NCBI GenBank assembly: GCA_002371115.1
Contig: DFFY01000037.1
Location: 4,546-19,811, forward strand
Reading direction: 5' to 3'
Length of the DNA stretch: 15,266 nucleotides
Origin: Bacteroidales bacterium UBA3764
GTDB lineage: Bacteria > Bacteroidota > Bacteroidia > Bacteroidales > UBA932
Shown here: positions 4,699-12,710 of the stretch, piece by piece
Layout of the letters: every line of letters starts with the position of its first letter
How positions within the stretch are numbered: position 1 is the first letter of the stretch
Notes under the pieces: model-generated
Seen by the model: only the letters and a program-made list of their open reading frames with translations
Databases searched by the model: none
Told to the model about the DNA's origin: nothing
Made by a program: the position numbers and the translations under genes

Positions 4699-7173
4699 CT
4701 ACTGGGAGCGCTTGACACCGCAGACGGGGGTGGCGGCGAGGGGGTCTTCCGGCCAGGCGTGCTTGGGGTAGCGGCGGCGCAGTTCTTTCCGGACTTCGAA
4801 GTAGGTTCCATTCCAGAAGCTCCGCAGGTCCGAGGTGAGCTGCACGGGTTTGTAGCCCGGGGACAGGAGCTCCATCAGGACCGGAGCGCCGTCCACCTCA
4901 GGGGTGTCCAGTAGCCCGAAGCACTCTTGCAGCCGTACCCGCAGGACCGGGGCCTCAGCCCCCTGGCGGTATTCCAGGCGAATATGGCTCCCCGTGGGAA
5001 CGGTGACATGGGTGGGCGCCAGGCGGTCCACTGCCTGCTGCTGGCTGTAGGAAAGCCGGCTCCAGATAATTTCGCAAACGTTAAGCCGTTTGAGTTCGGC
5101 GGCGGTAGTTGCCTTGCCGATAAAGAGCGGCCCCCATTCGCGGGCATCGGCACAGAGCGCGTCCGTATCCACGGCCGGGAGCTCCAGCTCAGGATGTCGG
5201 AGCGCGACAAAGGCGATGCGCCGCTGCAAGTTCCCCACCTCCTCGTCGAAGGAAAGCAGGGAGGCGCCGTTTCGCACAATCGCCTCACAGATAACCGCTT
5301 GCACCTTCTCCTGCACATTGTCGGACAGGGGCTTGGAAGAAAGCAGGATGACGCCGATACGCCGTTCCCGACGGGCCACCACCGCTCCAGCCTTGGCATC
5401 CCAGGAAACGTTGTCCCGTTCCTGCGCAAAGGCCGCAAGGTCCTCCGGAGACACCGGGCTGGCCAAAAATACCGTCCCCACCCCGCCGGCACGCGGGTGC
5501 ATGGACGCAGCCACCATCCATTCCGCCCCGGCAAGCGGGTCAGCAGTATCCACAGCCACCAGTTCCCCGCCAGCGAGCTGGAACGTGCCCACTCCCTCCT
5601 TCCAGGCCTTTCCTATCCGCTCCGGATACGCCTGGGCAAGTAGCCGCCCGGCCTCATAGGGCTTCACCGGAGTATCATCGGCAGGGGCCTGGACCAGGTC
5701 CGCGTACTGGCGGGCCATCCGCGCAATACGGCTCCACGGCCGGGAATTCCGCCCATGCCGAAGGGCATCCACACGCCGGTCAATGGCCACATCCCTTTCC
5801 CCTGCGAGCGGGTCCTTCTCCTCCAGCAGCGCCGCCAGGTCCGCCGCAAGGGCCTTTTCCGGACCGGTTCGGGCACACAAAAGCATGGCCGCCATGCGCG
5901 GATGGCACGGGAGTTTGGACAGAGCCTTCCCCCGGGCGGTCACGCGGCCAGCATCGTCAATCGCCCCCAAAGACAACAACAGTTCACGCGCATGGACGAT
6001 GGCCGTACGCGGCGGCGGAGTGAGCCACGGCAGGCGTTCCACCTCCCGCTCTCCCCACACGGCGCTGTCCAGCACCAGCTGGGCTAAATCGGCCTCCAGG
6101 ATTTCCGGCGTGCGCACCGCAGCCATGCGGGCCTCCGTACCTACGTTCCACAGACGGTAACAGATGCCGGGCGCAACACGTCCCGCACGCCCCGTCCGCT
6201 GGGTGGCCATGTCCAGGGAAATCCGTACGGTCTCCAGATGGGAAAGCCCGCTCCGGGGGTCGAAGACCATTTTCCGGCACAGGCCGCTGTCCACCACCAC
6301 ACGCACGCCCTCGATGGTAAGGGACGTCTCGGCGATGGGCGTTGCCAGGACCACCTTCCGCTCGCCAGGACGGCTGGGGGCGATGGCCCGCGCCTGCTCG
6401 TCATTGGAAAGGAGCCCGTAGAGCGGATAAACAGCCGTTTCCCCGAGAGCACCGGAAAGCAGTTCCGCCGCCTTCCGTATCTCCCCTTCCCCCGGCAGAA
6501 ACGCCAAAATATCGCCCTCATGCGCACGGTGCGCCTGCAGGAGAGTTTTTGCAACAAGCGCGGCACAGCCAAAGGCATCGGCCTCCTCCTTCGCATGCAC
6601 TATCTCCACCGGGTACATTTTCCCCTCGCTCTCCACCACAGGCGCCTCCAGGGCCGATGAAAGGGCATTTGTGTCGATGGTAGCAGACATGATAACGATG
6701 CGAAGGTCCTCCCGCAGGAGGGAGCGGCACTGCCGCGTAAGGGCAAGGGCCTCGTCGGAAGTGAGGCTCCGCTCGTGGAACTCGTCGAAGATGACCGTCC
6801 CGACACCTTCCAGTGCAGGGTCGTCTAACAGCATCCGCGTCAGGATGCCCTCCGTCACCACCTCCACGCGGGTTTTCCGGGACACGCGGTTCTCCAGCCG
6901 GATGCGGTAGCCCACCGTCTCCCCTACCGGCTCCCCGAGGAGCCAGGCCATGCGGGAGGCCACCTGCCGGGCCGCCACCCGCCGGGGTTCCAGCACGATG
7001 ACCTTCCCTTCCGGAAATGCCTCCGCAATAGTAAGCGGAAGAACCGTGGATTTACCGGCTCCCGGAGGCGCCGTCACAATAACGGTCCCTTTATCGGCAA
7101 GGGTACGGTTCACCTCCTCCGCTATGCCATAGGCCGGGAGGGAAGCGATGTCTGTATGATGTACGATGGCCAA
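4699..7173 (-). CDS. hrpB: ATP-dependent helicase HrpB (DEAH-box type)
   Basis: A cytoplasmic RNA helicase of the HrpA/HrpB group, 824 residues, close to the ~810 of the E. coli protein, whose cellular role is poorly known. Motifs in order: Walker A APPGAGKST (35-43), motif Ia EPRRVAAR (62-69), VTEGIL (106-111), Walker B DEFHE (130-134), SAT (163-165), ATPIAETSLTI (277-287) and motif VI QRTGRAGR (325-332). HA2/oligonucleotide-binding-like and HrpB-specific C-terminal regions complete it. DEFH in place of DEAH is usual for HrpB. The start is TTG (7173-7171): it is the only plausible initiator, because the upstream gene's TAG stop is in frame three codons earlier, and AGGGG lies a few bases before it. 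The gene follows the dipeptidase by 6 nt and is probably read from the same promoter. Confidence 0.94.
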   Translation of the reverse strand: MAIVHHTDIASLPAYGIAEEVNRTLADKGTVIVTAPPGAGKSTVLPLTIAEAFPEGKVIVLEPRRVAARQVASRMAWLLGEPVGETVGYRIRLENRVSRKTRVEVVTEGILTRMLLDDPALEGVGTVIFDEFHERSLTSDEALALTRQCRSLLREDLRIVIMSATIDTNALSSALEAPVVESEGKMYPVEIVHAKEEADAFGCAALVAKTLLQAHRAHEGDILAFLPGEGEIRKAAELLSGALGETAVYPLYGLLSNDEQARAIAPSRPGERKVVLATPIAETSLTIEGVRVVVDSGLCRKMVFDPRSGLSHLETVRISLDMATQRTGRAGRVAPGICYRLWNVGTEARMAAVRTPEILEADLAQLVLDSAVWGEREVERLPWLTPPPRTAIVHARELLLSLGAIDDAGRVTARGKALSKLPCHPRMAAMLLCARTGPEKALAADLAALLEEKDPLAGERDVAIDRRVDALRHGRNSRPWSRIARMARQYADLVQAPADDTPVKPYEAGRLLAQAYPERIGKAWKEGVGTFQLAGGELVAVDTADPLAGAEWMVAASMHPRAGGVGTVFLASPVSPEDLAAFAQERDNVSWDAKAGAVVARRERRIGVILLSSKPLSDNVQEKVQAVICEAIVRNGASLLSFDEEVGNLQRRIAFVALRHPELELPAVDTDALCADAREWGPLFIGKATTAAELKRLNVCEIIWSRLSYSQQQAVDRLAPTHVTVPTGSHIRLEYRQGAEAPVLRVRLQECFGLLDTPEVDGAPVLMELLSPGYKPVQLTSDLRSFWNGTYFEVRKELRRRYPKHAWPEDPLAATPVCGVKRSQ

Positions 7174-7179
7174 GCGCCC

Positions 7180-8541
7180 CTAGAAGTACCTGTAGAACAG
7201 GGCCAGGGACCGCATGCCGGCCCAGAGTTGCCGCAGCAGATAGCTCTCGTTCGGGGAATGGATGGTATCCCGTTCCAGGCCAAAGCCCATCAGCAGCGGG
7301 TCCGTCCCCAGGATGGTTTGCATATCGGCCAGAATGGCTATGGAACCGCCGCCCCGGGAAGGCACCGGCTCTATTCCATAGACCTCCGCCATGGCGCGCG
7401 ATGCCGCTTTGTAGGCCGGCGAGGTGATGGGAATGAGGAAGCCGTCGCCGCCCTCGCAGGGGGTCACTTCCACCTTCACGCACTTGGGCGCGATGGCCTT
7501 GAAATGCTGCTCGAAAAGCGCTGTAATCTCGCTGGATCGCTGGTTGGGGACCAGCCGCATGGAAATCTTGGCATGGGCCGTGGACGGCAGGACGGTCTTG
7601 GCGCCCGTGCCGGTATAGCCGCCCCAGATGCCGCAGACATCCAGGCAGGGCCGGATGCCCGTCCGCTCCATCGTGGTGTAACCTTCTTCACCGCGGACAT
7701 CGTCAATGTCCAGGAAATCCTTGTATTCCTTTAGGTCGAAGGGTGCGCGGGAGAGCATGGCCCGGTCCTCGGCCGATAGTTCCACCACTTTGTCGTAGAA
7801 GCCCGGGATGGCCACACGCCCCTTGTCATCGTGCAGGGAGGCGATGAGCTCGCACAGGACGTTGATGGGATTGGCCACGGCGCCTCCGTAGTGCCCGGAA
7901 TGCAGGTCCTTGTTGGGGCCTGTCACTTTCACTTCCAGGTACGCCAAGCCCCGCATGCCGCAGTTGATGGAGGGCACTCTGTCCGAAATCATGGTGGTGT
8001 CTGAGACCAGGATGACATCGGCCTTGAGCAGGTCCTTGTGGGCCTCCACCCAGGCCGGAAGGGACGGACTGCCAATCTCCTCCTCGCCTTCAAAGATGAA
8101 TTTCACGTTATGATGCAGGAGCCCGGCACGCACCTCGTGCTCAAAGGCCTTCAGGTGCATGAACAGCTGGCCTTTGTCGTCATTGGCCCCGCGGGCATAA
8201 ATAGCCTCCTCGCCGGTAGCCGGGTCCTTGGCAATAACCGGGTCGAAGGGGTCCGTACGCCACTTCTCCAGCGGCTCCGGCGGCTGCACATCATAGTGCC
8301 CATAGACCAGAATGGTTTTTGGTGCGCCGATATCCTTGCTGGCAAACACCACCGGATGTCCGGCCGTTTCATACACGGCGGCCTGGTCCACGCCCGCCTC
8401 CTTCAGCAGTTCCACAAGCCGCTCCGCACAGCGGCGCATATCGTCCTTGTGCTCCGGTTTGGCACTGATGGACGGAATCCGGAGCAGCGAAAACAGCTCC
8501 TCAAAAAATCGCTCCCTATTCTCCTGAATGTACTGTTGCAT
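7180..8541 (-). CDS. M20-family metallodipeptidase
   Basis: A 453-residue cytoplasmic di-zinc peptidase of the M20 family (carnosinase/CNDP-like branch), expected to split dipeptides. Metal and catalytic residues are present: His82 and Asp84 in GHYDVQP, bridging Asp121 in RGANDDKG, catalytic Glu154 and metal Glu155 in EGEEEIGS, Asp181 in SDTTM, and His428 in IHSPNE. The dimerisation lid lies between about 205 and 330, with KDLHSGHYGG at its start. There is no signal peptide. The start is the ATG at 8541, 32 nt after the -7 box of its promoter, with an A-rich leader and no clear Shine-Dalgarno site. Peptides released by the PtpA enzyme encoded nearby could be substrates after uptake, but that link is inference. 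DapE-like or carboxypeptidase activity is possible; the CNDP-type motifs make it less likely. Confidence 0.93.
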   Translation of the reverse strand: MQQYIQENRERFFEELFSLLRIPSISAKPEHKDDMRRCAERLVELLKEAGVDQAAVYETAGHPVVFASKDIGAPKTILVYGHYDVQPPEPLEKWRTDPFDPVIAKDPATGEEAIYARGANDDKGQLFMHLKAFEHEVRAGLLHHNVKFIFEGEEEIGSPSLPAWVEAHKDLLKADVILVSDTTMISDRVPSINCGMRGLAYLEVKVTGPNKDLHSGHYGGAVANPINVLCELIASLHDDKGRVAIPGFYDKVVELSAEDRAMLSRAPFDLKEYKDFLDIDDVRGEEGYTTMERTGIRPCLDVCGIWGGYTGTGAKTVLPSTAHAKISMRLVPNQRSSEITALFEQHFKAIAPKCVKVEVTPCEGGDGFLIPITSPAYKAASRAMAEVYGIEPVPSRGGGSIAILADMQTILGTDPLLMGFGLERDTIHSPNESYLLRQLWAGMRSLALFYRYF

Positions 8542-8573
8542 ACGGTGTTCTTTTTAGTGGTTAATCCTTTCTA

Positions 8574-8605
8574 CAAATATAACCATTCTTGCTCACCTTC
8601 GCAAC
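8574..8605 (-). promoter_or_regulatory. Promoter of the dipeptidase-hrpB operon
   Basis: On the - strand, GTTG (8605-8602) stands 20 nt upstream of TATATTTG (8581-8574), a full TAnnTTTG match. The start codon at 8541 follows 32 nt later. The -33 element differs from TTTG by one base, as does that of the tig promoter. Confidence 0.72.
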
Positions 8606-8614
8606 TCTCCCCCG

Positions 8615-8630
8615 CCGCGATTGCAGAAAA
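8615..8630 (+). repeat. Second copy of the 16-bp shared sequence
   Basis: CCGCGATTGCAGAAAA, identical to 4641-4656. Here it sits 4 nt before the dispersed palindromic element. Confidence 0.6.
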
Positions 8631-8634
8631 ACCC

Positions 8635-8671
8635 TCGTCATACCGAGGACGTGGTCAGCGTGTATCTCATT
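8635..8671 (+). repeat. Dispersed palindromic intergenic element, copy 2
   Basis: The arms GTCATACCGAGG (8637-8648) and GTGTATCTCATT (8660-8671) match those of the element at 1041-1078 in the opposite orientation; the core between them has diverged. It lies upstream of the dipeptidase promoter, outside the -33 box. Confidence 0.65.
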
Positions 8672-8694
8672 ATAGCCCGGGAGGGTATCCGCTA

Positions 8695-8722
8695 ACCGCC
8701 GCAGTGGGTAGTGTGCGGCGGT
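8695..8722. repeat. 9-bp perfect hairpin
   Basis: ACCGCCGCA (8695-8703) pairs with TGCGGCGGT (8714-8722) across a 10-nt loop. There is no T-tract. The arms are nearly all G and C, so the hairpin should be stable in RNA or single-stranded DNA. Confidence 0.7.
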
Positions 8723-8782
8723 GGTTCCGTGTGCCCCTTTAGCCGCCGAGCTGCGTAATGCGAGGCAGTGGGTCTCCCGCCT

Positions 8783-8924
8783 GGCGCAGGTCGGTAGGGT
8801 CAACGGCGCAGGTCCGTTTTCAGGGTGAGGTCCTGCGCCACCAGAGGCACCCCAAAGGCCGATTTGCGGCGCAGGTCAGTACGGTAAAATCGGACCTGCG
8901 CCATCCACCGTACTGACCTGCGCC
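8783..8924. repeat. Cluster of GGCGCAGGTC motifs in both orientations, with an 18-bp inverted repeat
   Basis: GGCGCAGGTC occurs forward at 8783-8792, 8805-8814 and 8868-8877, and inverted at 8893-8902 and 8915-8924. An inverted near-copy lies at about 8829-8839. The motifs fall into two extended types: one continuing (A/G)GTA(C/G)GGT (8783, 8868 and inverted 8924-8907), the other continuing CG(A/T)TTT (8805 and inverted 8902-8887). Positions 8868-8885 and 8907-8924 form a perfect 18-bp inverted repeat with a 21-nt loop. A competing stem CCGATTT/AAATCGG (8859-8865, 8887-8893) crosses it. Confidence 0.85.
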
Positions 8925-9074
8925 ACTAAGCACGCCGGCGACTTGATTCTGTCGAAATTAAAAGTATATAAGTGCGGGGCCAGCGGCAAATCGAAAAAGG
9001 CGCATTATCGCTGAAGACTTCCTGAGTAATGACCCCGCAAGACTATTTTAACGGAATTATCGGACTCATTAAAG

Positions 9075-9455
9075 TCACTCCACGTTGAAAGAATACGTGC
9101 GGAGGGTTTCCTTGGTTTTGTCGGCCTCCTTCATGGCGCTGGTGGAGAGGACTTTCTTGAGGGCGAGCGTATAGCGGAAGGTTACCGTGTCCTTCACAGA
9201 GTCATAGAAAGCGTCGGCGCCCTGCACCATGCTTTCCATGGTGGAGGCTCGGTTGTACACATACTCGTAGGCCGACTTCCCTGCCGCCTTATAAGCGGCC
9301 TGGTCCAGGAGCTTACCCATGGCCACGGCGGCCAGGCTGTCCTCCTCCGCCGCAAAATCCGCAATCTCCGTGCGCACATACACCCAGTTGTTCACTGTCT
9401 TGAAACAGGAACACAACAGAACGGCGGCCAGCGCCAACAGAATGCACTTTTTCAT
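9075..9455 (-). CDS. Small predicted lipoprotein of unknown function
   Basis: 126 residues. The N-terminus is a lipoprotein signal: two lysines, a hydrophobic stretch (5-14) and LCSC with the likely lipidated Cys17. The mature part of about 109 residues is mostly helical and polar, with a Tyr-rich patch near the middle (YEYVYNR) and a charged C-terminal third. I do not recognise the family. The ATG at 9455 is 3 nt after the clpX stop, so it is very probably the last cistron of the tig-clpP-clpX operon. No aspartate follows Cys17 (the next residues are Phe-Lys), so inner-membrane retention in the E. coli sense is not indicated; in Bacteroidota the protein most likely sits in the outer membrane facing the periplasm. 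A role tied to envelope quality control is only a guess from position. Confidence 0.82.
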   Translation of the reverse strand: MKKCILLALAAVLLCSCFKTVNNWVYVRTEIADFAAEEDSLAAVAMGKLLDQAAYKAAGKSAYEYVYNRASTMESMVQGADAFYDSVKDTVTFRYTLALKKVLSTSAMKEADKTKETLRTYSFNVE

Positions 9456-9458
9456 CCC

Positions 9459-10685
9459 CTACTTCTCCAGCTTGGCCTTGGCATAGTCCAAGGTGAGGGT
9501 GAACGTCTTTTTATGGGACGACGGTGCCTCGAACATGGCGTCCGCCATCACCTTCTCGCAGATGCTGCGGAGACCGCGGGCGCCCAGTTTGTTCTTGAGA
9601 GCCGTATCCACAATCAGGTCCATCACAGCCGGTTCGATTTCCAGCTTGATGCCGTCCAGCTCGAACATTTTCTCATACTGGCGCAGAAGGGCGTTCCGCG
9701 GCTCGGTGAGAATCCGCTTCAGCGATTCGCGGTCCAGCTGGTCCAGATACGTGATGACCGGCAGTCGGCCCACAATTTCCGGGATAAGGCCATAGGCCCT
9801 GAGGTCCATGGCATCCACATATTCCAGCAGGTTGTCTTTGCTGATCCGCTGCTTCTCCTCCGCCCCGAAGCCGATAATCTGCGTATTCTTGCGCAGGGCG
9901 ATGTGCCGCTCGATGCCCTCGAAGGCACCCCCGCAGATGAACAGGATGTTCTGCGTGTTCACGTGGATGAACTCCTGCTCCGGGTGCTTGCGACCTCCCT
10001 TGGGCGGCACATTCACAATGCTGCCTTCCAGGAGCTTGAGCAGGGCCTGCTGCACGCCCTCGCCGGAAACGTCGCGCGTAATGGAAGGGTTGTCGCTCTT
10101 GCGGGCAATTTTGTCTATCTCGTCGATGAACACAATGCCCCGTTCCGCCTTCACCTGGTCAAAATCGGCCTCCTGCAACAGGCGCGTGAGGATGCTTTCC
10201 ACGTCCTCACCCACATAGCCGGCCTCCGTGAGCACCGTGGCGTCCACGATGGTAAACGGCACATCCAGCATCTTGGCGATGGTGCGGGCCAGCAGCGTTT
10301 TACCCGTTCCGGTGGGACCCACCAGCAGAATGTTGCTCTTTTCCAGCTCCACGCCGTCGTCGGCCTTCTCTACGAGGTTGTGCTGCACACGCTTGTAGTG
10401 GTTATAAACAGCCACCGCCAGCACCTTTTTGGCGCGGTCCTGCCCAATCACGTACTGGTCCAGGTAATCCTTGATTTCCTGCGGCTTGGGAGCCTTGCCC
10501 AGCTTGGGAGCTGCTCCGGCGGCCTTCTTTTGCCCGCCTTCCAGTTCCTCTACATACTGGGCCGCCAGTTTGGCGCAGTCCGAGCAGATGTTCCCGTCCA
10601 TCCCTTGCAGGAGGAAAGGCACCTCTGCATCCGTCCGGCCGCAAAACACGCACCGGCCACCCCGTGACGATACTTTCTTAGCCAT
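9459..10685 (-). CDS. clpX: ATP-dependent Clp protease ATP-binding subunit ClpX
   Basis: AAA+ unfoldase that delivers substrates to ClpP in the cytoplasm; 408 residues, normal length. The N-terminal zinc-binding domain has Cys12, Cys15, Cys34 and Cys37. Then come Walker A GPTGTGKT (123-130), the pore-1 loop GYVGE (156-160), Walker B with IDEID (187-191), the RKH loop (232-234) and the ClpP-docking loop IGF (271-273). The sensor-2 motif GARGLRS is near the C-terminus. Its ATG shares one base with the clpP stop (TAATG), so the two genes are translationally coupled, and no promoter lies between them. All functional motifs are intact. Confidence 0.98.
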   Translation of the reverse strand: MAKKVSSRGGRCVFCGRTDAEVPFLLQGMDGNICSDCAKLAAQYVEELEGGQKKAAGAAPKLGKAPKPQEIKDYLDQYVIGQDRAKKVLAVAVYNHYKRVQHNLVEKADDGVELEKSNILLVGPTGTGKTLLARTIAKMLDVPFTIVDATVLTEAGYVGEDVESILTRLLQEADFDQVKAERGIVFIDEIDKIARKSDNPSITRDVSGEGVQQALLKLLEGSIVNVPPKGGRKHPEQEFIHVNTQNILFICGGAFEGIERHIALRKNTQIIGFGAEEKQRISKDNLLEYVDAMDLRAYGLIPEIVGRLPVITYLDQLDRESLKRILTEPRNALLRQYEKMFELDGIKLEIEPAVMDLIVDTALKNKLGARGLRSICEKVMADAMFEAPSSHKKTFTLTLDYAKAKLEK

Positions 10686-11353
10686 TAGCGGGCTCTTTTA
10701 CGAAGGATTTCATCTACCATGCCGTAAGCCAGGGCTTCCTCGGCGGTCATCCAATAGTCACGCTCGCCGTCCTGGGCCACCTTCTCATAAGGCTGGCCGC
10801 TGTGCTGGGCAATGATATTGAACAGTTCCGTGCGGGTTTTTTCAATTTCCTTGGCGGCGATGAGGATTTCCGTAGCCTGTCCCTGGGCACCGCCCAGCGG
10901 CTGGTGAATAAGCACGCGGGAGTGCGGCAGGACGCTGCGTTTGCCCTTTTCTCCGGCGCACAGCAGCACGGCGCCCATGCTGGCGGCCATGCCCGTGCAC
11001 ACAGTGGCCACGTCCGGCTGCACCAGCTGCATGGTATCGTAGATGCCCAGGCCACTGGTCACCTGCCCGCCGGGTGTGTTCAGGTACATGGTAATGTCCG
11101 CATGGGAGTCGTTGGAGGCCAGGAACAGCAGCTGCGCCTGGATAATGTTGGCCACGTCGTCGTCGATGGGCACGCCCAGGAAGATGATGCGGTCCATCAT
11201 CAGGCGGCTGAACACGTCCATCTGGGCCACGTTGAGCTTGCGCTCCTCAGTGATGGTGGGGTTGATGTAGCCGTCCACCACGGAGCTATAACGAGAGAGG
11301 GTCATCGAACTGATGCCCCTCCCCTTCACTGCAAATTTTTCAAAATCTGTCAT
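10685..11353 (-). CDS. clpP: ATP-dependent Clp protease proteolytic subunit ClpP
   Basis: Serine peptidase forming the tetradecameric chamber of ClpXP; 222 residues, matching Bacteroidota ClpP, which carries a longer N-terminus than the E. coli enzyme. The catalytic triad is Ser125 in GMAASMG, His150 in LIHQP and Asp199 in ERDYWM. LNTPGG (91-96) forms the oxyanion-side motif. The N-terminal 30 or so residues before the conserved NPTITEER block are probably a propeptide or axial-loop region. The gene lies 5 nt after tig and overlaps clpX by one base. Confidence 0.97.
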   Translation of the reverse strand: MTDFEKFAVKGRGISSMTLSRYSSVVDGYINPTITEERKLNVAQMDVFSRLMMDRIIFLGVPIDDDVANIIQAQLLFLASNDSHADITMYLNTPGGQVTSGLGIYDTMQLVQPDVATVCTGMAASMGAVLLCAGEKGKRSVLPHSRVLIHQPLGGAQGQATEILIAAKEIEKTRTELFNIIAQHSGQPYEKVAQDGERDYWMTAEEALAYGMVDEILRKRAR

Positions 11354-11358
11354 AAGAT

Positions 11359-12675
11359 TTATTTGAGTTCACGGAACTTGTCCTGGGAGATTTTCTTGGT
11401 CTGGAGGGTAACTTCCTCACGTACCTTGGCGATGGCGGCGTTGTCCTCGCACTGCTCTTCAAGGCGGCGGTACTGGTTCTGGTCCTGCAGCACATTCTCT
11501 GCGGAGGACTTGATGAGGTTCTCCGGAACACCGGCCATGCCGTACATGGCGTACTGGTAGGCCACAAAGCTCTCGGCCGCAGCCTGAATGTCCTCACGGG
11601 ACACCTTCAGGTTGAACTTCTGCATAATGTAGCCGCGAACCAGCTGCCACTTGAAGTCCTCGATGAAGGCCGGGAATTCCTTCTCTACCTGCTCGGCGGT
11701 GAACTTGCCCTCGTTGGCATAGATGAGCCAGCGCTTGAGGAAGGCTTCCGGCAGTTCCAGCTTGGCCTTTTCCACAAAGTACTTGCGGACATCGGCACCG
11801 AAACGATAGTTGGCTTCCTGTTCGTGGGAGGCCTTGATGCGCTCCTCAATCTTTTCCTCGAACTGCTCCGGGGTGGTTACCACGTCCTTTCCGAAGATTT
11901 TGTCATAGGTCTCCTGGTTTTCCTCCGCAGCCACGTAGGTTTTCACATTCACAACGGTGAAGGTAAACAGGGGGTTCAGGCTCTCCAGCTGGGATTTTTC
12001 CACCTTGAGCATGGCTGCACGGTCCGTCTCGTTGGTGAAGGCGGCGTTTACGTCCAGCTCGAATTTGTCCCCGGCTTTTTTGCCGATGAAAGCGCCGCGG
12101 GCCTCTTCCGCTACGGAAGCGATGGACACATATACGCCCTCGGCCTTGTGGCTGTCATTGGCGATATCGGCGATGATGTAGTCGTTTTCGCCGGCCTTCT
12201 TGCCTTCCTGCAGGGAGCCGTACTGCTGGAGCAGCTGCTCCTTTTGGGCTTTCTTCTCCGCGGCGGTGATGTTGATCTCATAATACGGGAGTTTGTCCTC
12301 CTTGTTTACGTCGAAGGTCAGTTCCGGCGTCTGGGCCAGGTCGAACTTGAAGGTGAAGTCTTCACCGGCCTTCCAGGACAGCTGCGGCTGATCCTCGGAC
12401 GGAAGGGGCTCGCCCACCACACGGATTTTCTCGTCCTTGATAAACTTGTCCAACTGCTCGGAAACGATGCCGTTTACGCTCTCATAGAGGGCCTGGTCAC
12501 CGTACATACGCTGGATAAGGCCCATCGGTGCCATTCCGCGGCGGAAACCTTTGATGTCGGCCCGGCGCTTGTACTCGTTCAGGCGCTTGCGAAGCGGCTC
12601 CTGATAATCTGCTGCTGCAATGTCAATGGTTACCTGATAGTTCAGGGCATCTGCTTGGGTTTTGCTTACGTTCAT
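11359..12675 (-). CDS. tig: Trigger factor (ribosome-associated chaperone)
   Basis: Binds at the ribosomal exit tunnel and shields nascent chains; 438 residues, usual for the phylum. The ribosome-docking signature is GFRRGMAP (43-50), corresponding to GFRxGxxP. The middle domain is a degenerate FKBP-like fold (about 150-240), as is common in Bacteroidota, and probably has little prolyl isomerase activity. The C-terminal helical arms run from about 255 to 430 and are rich in Glu, Lys and Gln. The ATG at 12675 follows its own promoter by 36 nt. It is the first gene of the operon tig-clpP-clpX-lipoprotein. Confidence 0.96.
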   Translation of the reverse strand: MNVSKTQADALNYQVTIDIAAADYQEPLRKRLNEYKRRADIKGFRRGMAPMGLIQRMYGDQALYESVNGIVSEQLDKFIKDEKIRVVGEPLPSEDQPQLSWKAGEDFTFKFDLAQTPELTFDVNKEDKLPYYEINITAAEKKAQKEQLLQQYGSLQEGKKAGENDYIIADIANDSHKAEGVYVSIASVAEEARGAFIGKKAGDKFELDVNAAFTNETDRAAMLKVEKSQLESLNPLFTFTVVNVKTYVAAEENQETYDKIFGKDVVTTPEQFEEKIEERIKASHEQEANYRFGADVRKYFVEKAKLELPEAFLKRWLIYANEGKFTAEQVEKEFPAFIEDFKWQLVRGYIMQKFNLKVSREDIQAAAESFVAYQYAMYGMAGVPENLIKSSAENVLQDQNQYRRLEEQCEDNAAIAKVREEVTLQTKKISQDKFRELK

Positions 12676-12710
12676 ATGATGTTTGTATTATATTTTTTAT
12701 TAAGGGGCCG

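Larger units (their letters stand above)
8606..9074. other. Long repeat-rich spacer between the lipoprotein and dipeptidase genes
   Basis: With the promoter, this is a gene-free stretch of about 530 bp between the 3' end of the clpX operon and the dipeptidase. In order it contains the 16-bp sequence at 8615-8630, the dispersed element at 8635-8671, a hairpin at 8695-8722, a direct repeat GCAGTGGGT (8701-8709 and 8765-8773), the GGCGCAGGTC array (8783-8924), and a weakly structured tail (8925-9074) with TGCGGGG/CCCCGCA arms at 8973-8979 and 9033-9039. Tiny frames at 8943-9014 and 9029-9088 are not recognised. I see no convincing terminator for the clpX operon; a weak hairpin near 9000 followed by T's on the - strand is the nearest candidate. 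Confidence 0.65.

Noticed and set aside
7180..7182. Recoding of the dipeptidase TAG to give a dipeptidase-HrpB fusion
   Set aside because: TAG also ends ptpA and hrpB in this window, and both proteins are complete in themselves, so it is an ordinary stop codon.
8943..9014. A 23-codon + strand frame (TTG start) with a Lys/Gly-rich product, and a 19-codon frame at 9029-9088
   Set aside because: Both are too short to support, lack promoters or binding sites, and match nothing I recognise. The second overlaps the lipoprotein gene. They could be debris of an old insertion, but I cannot show it.
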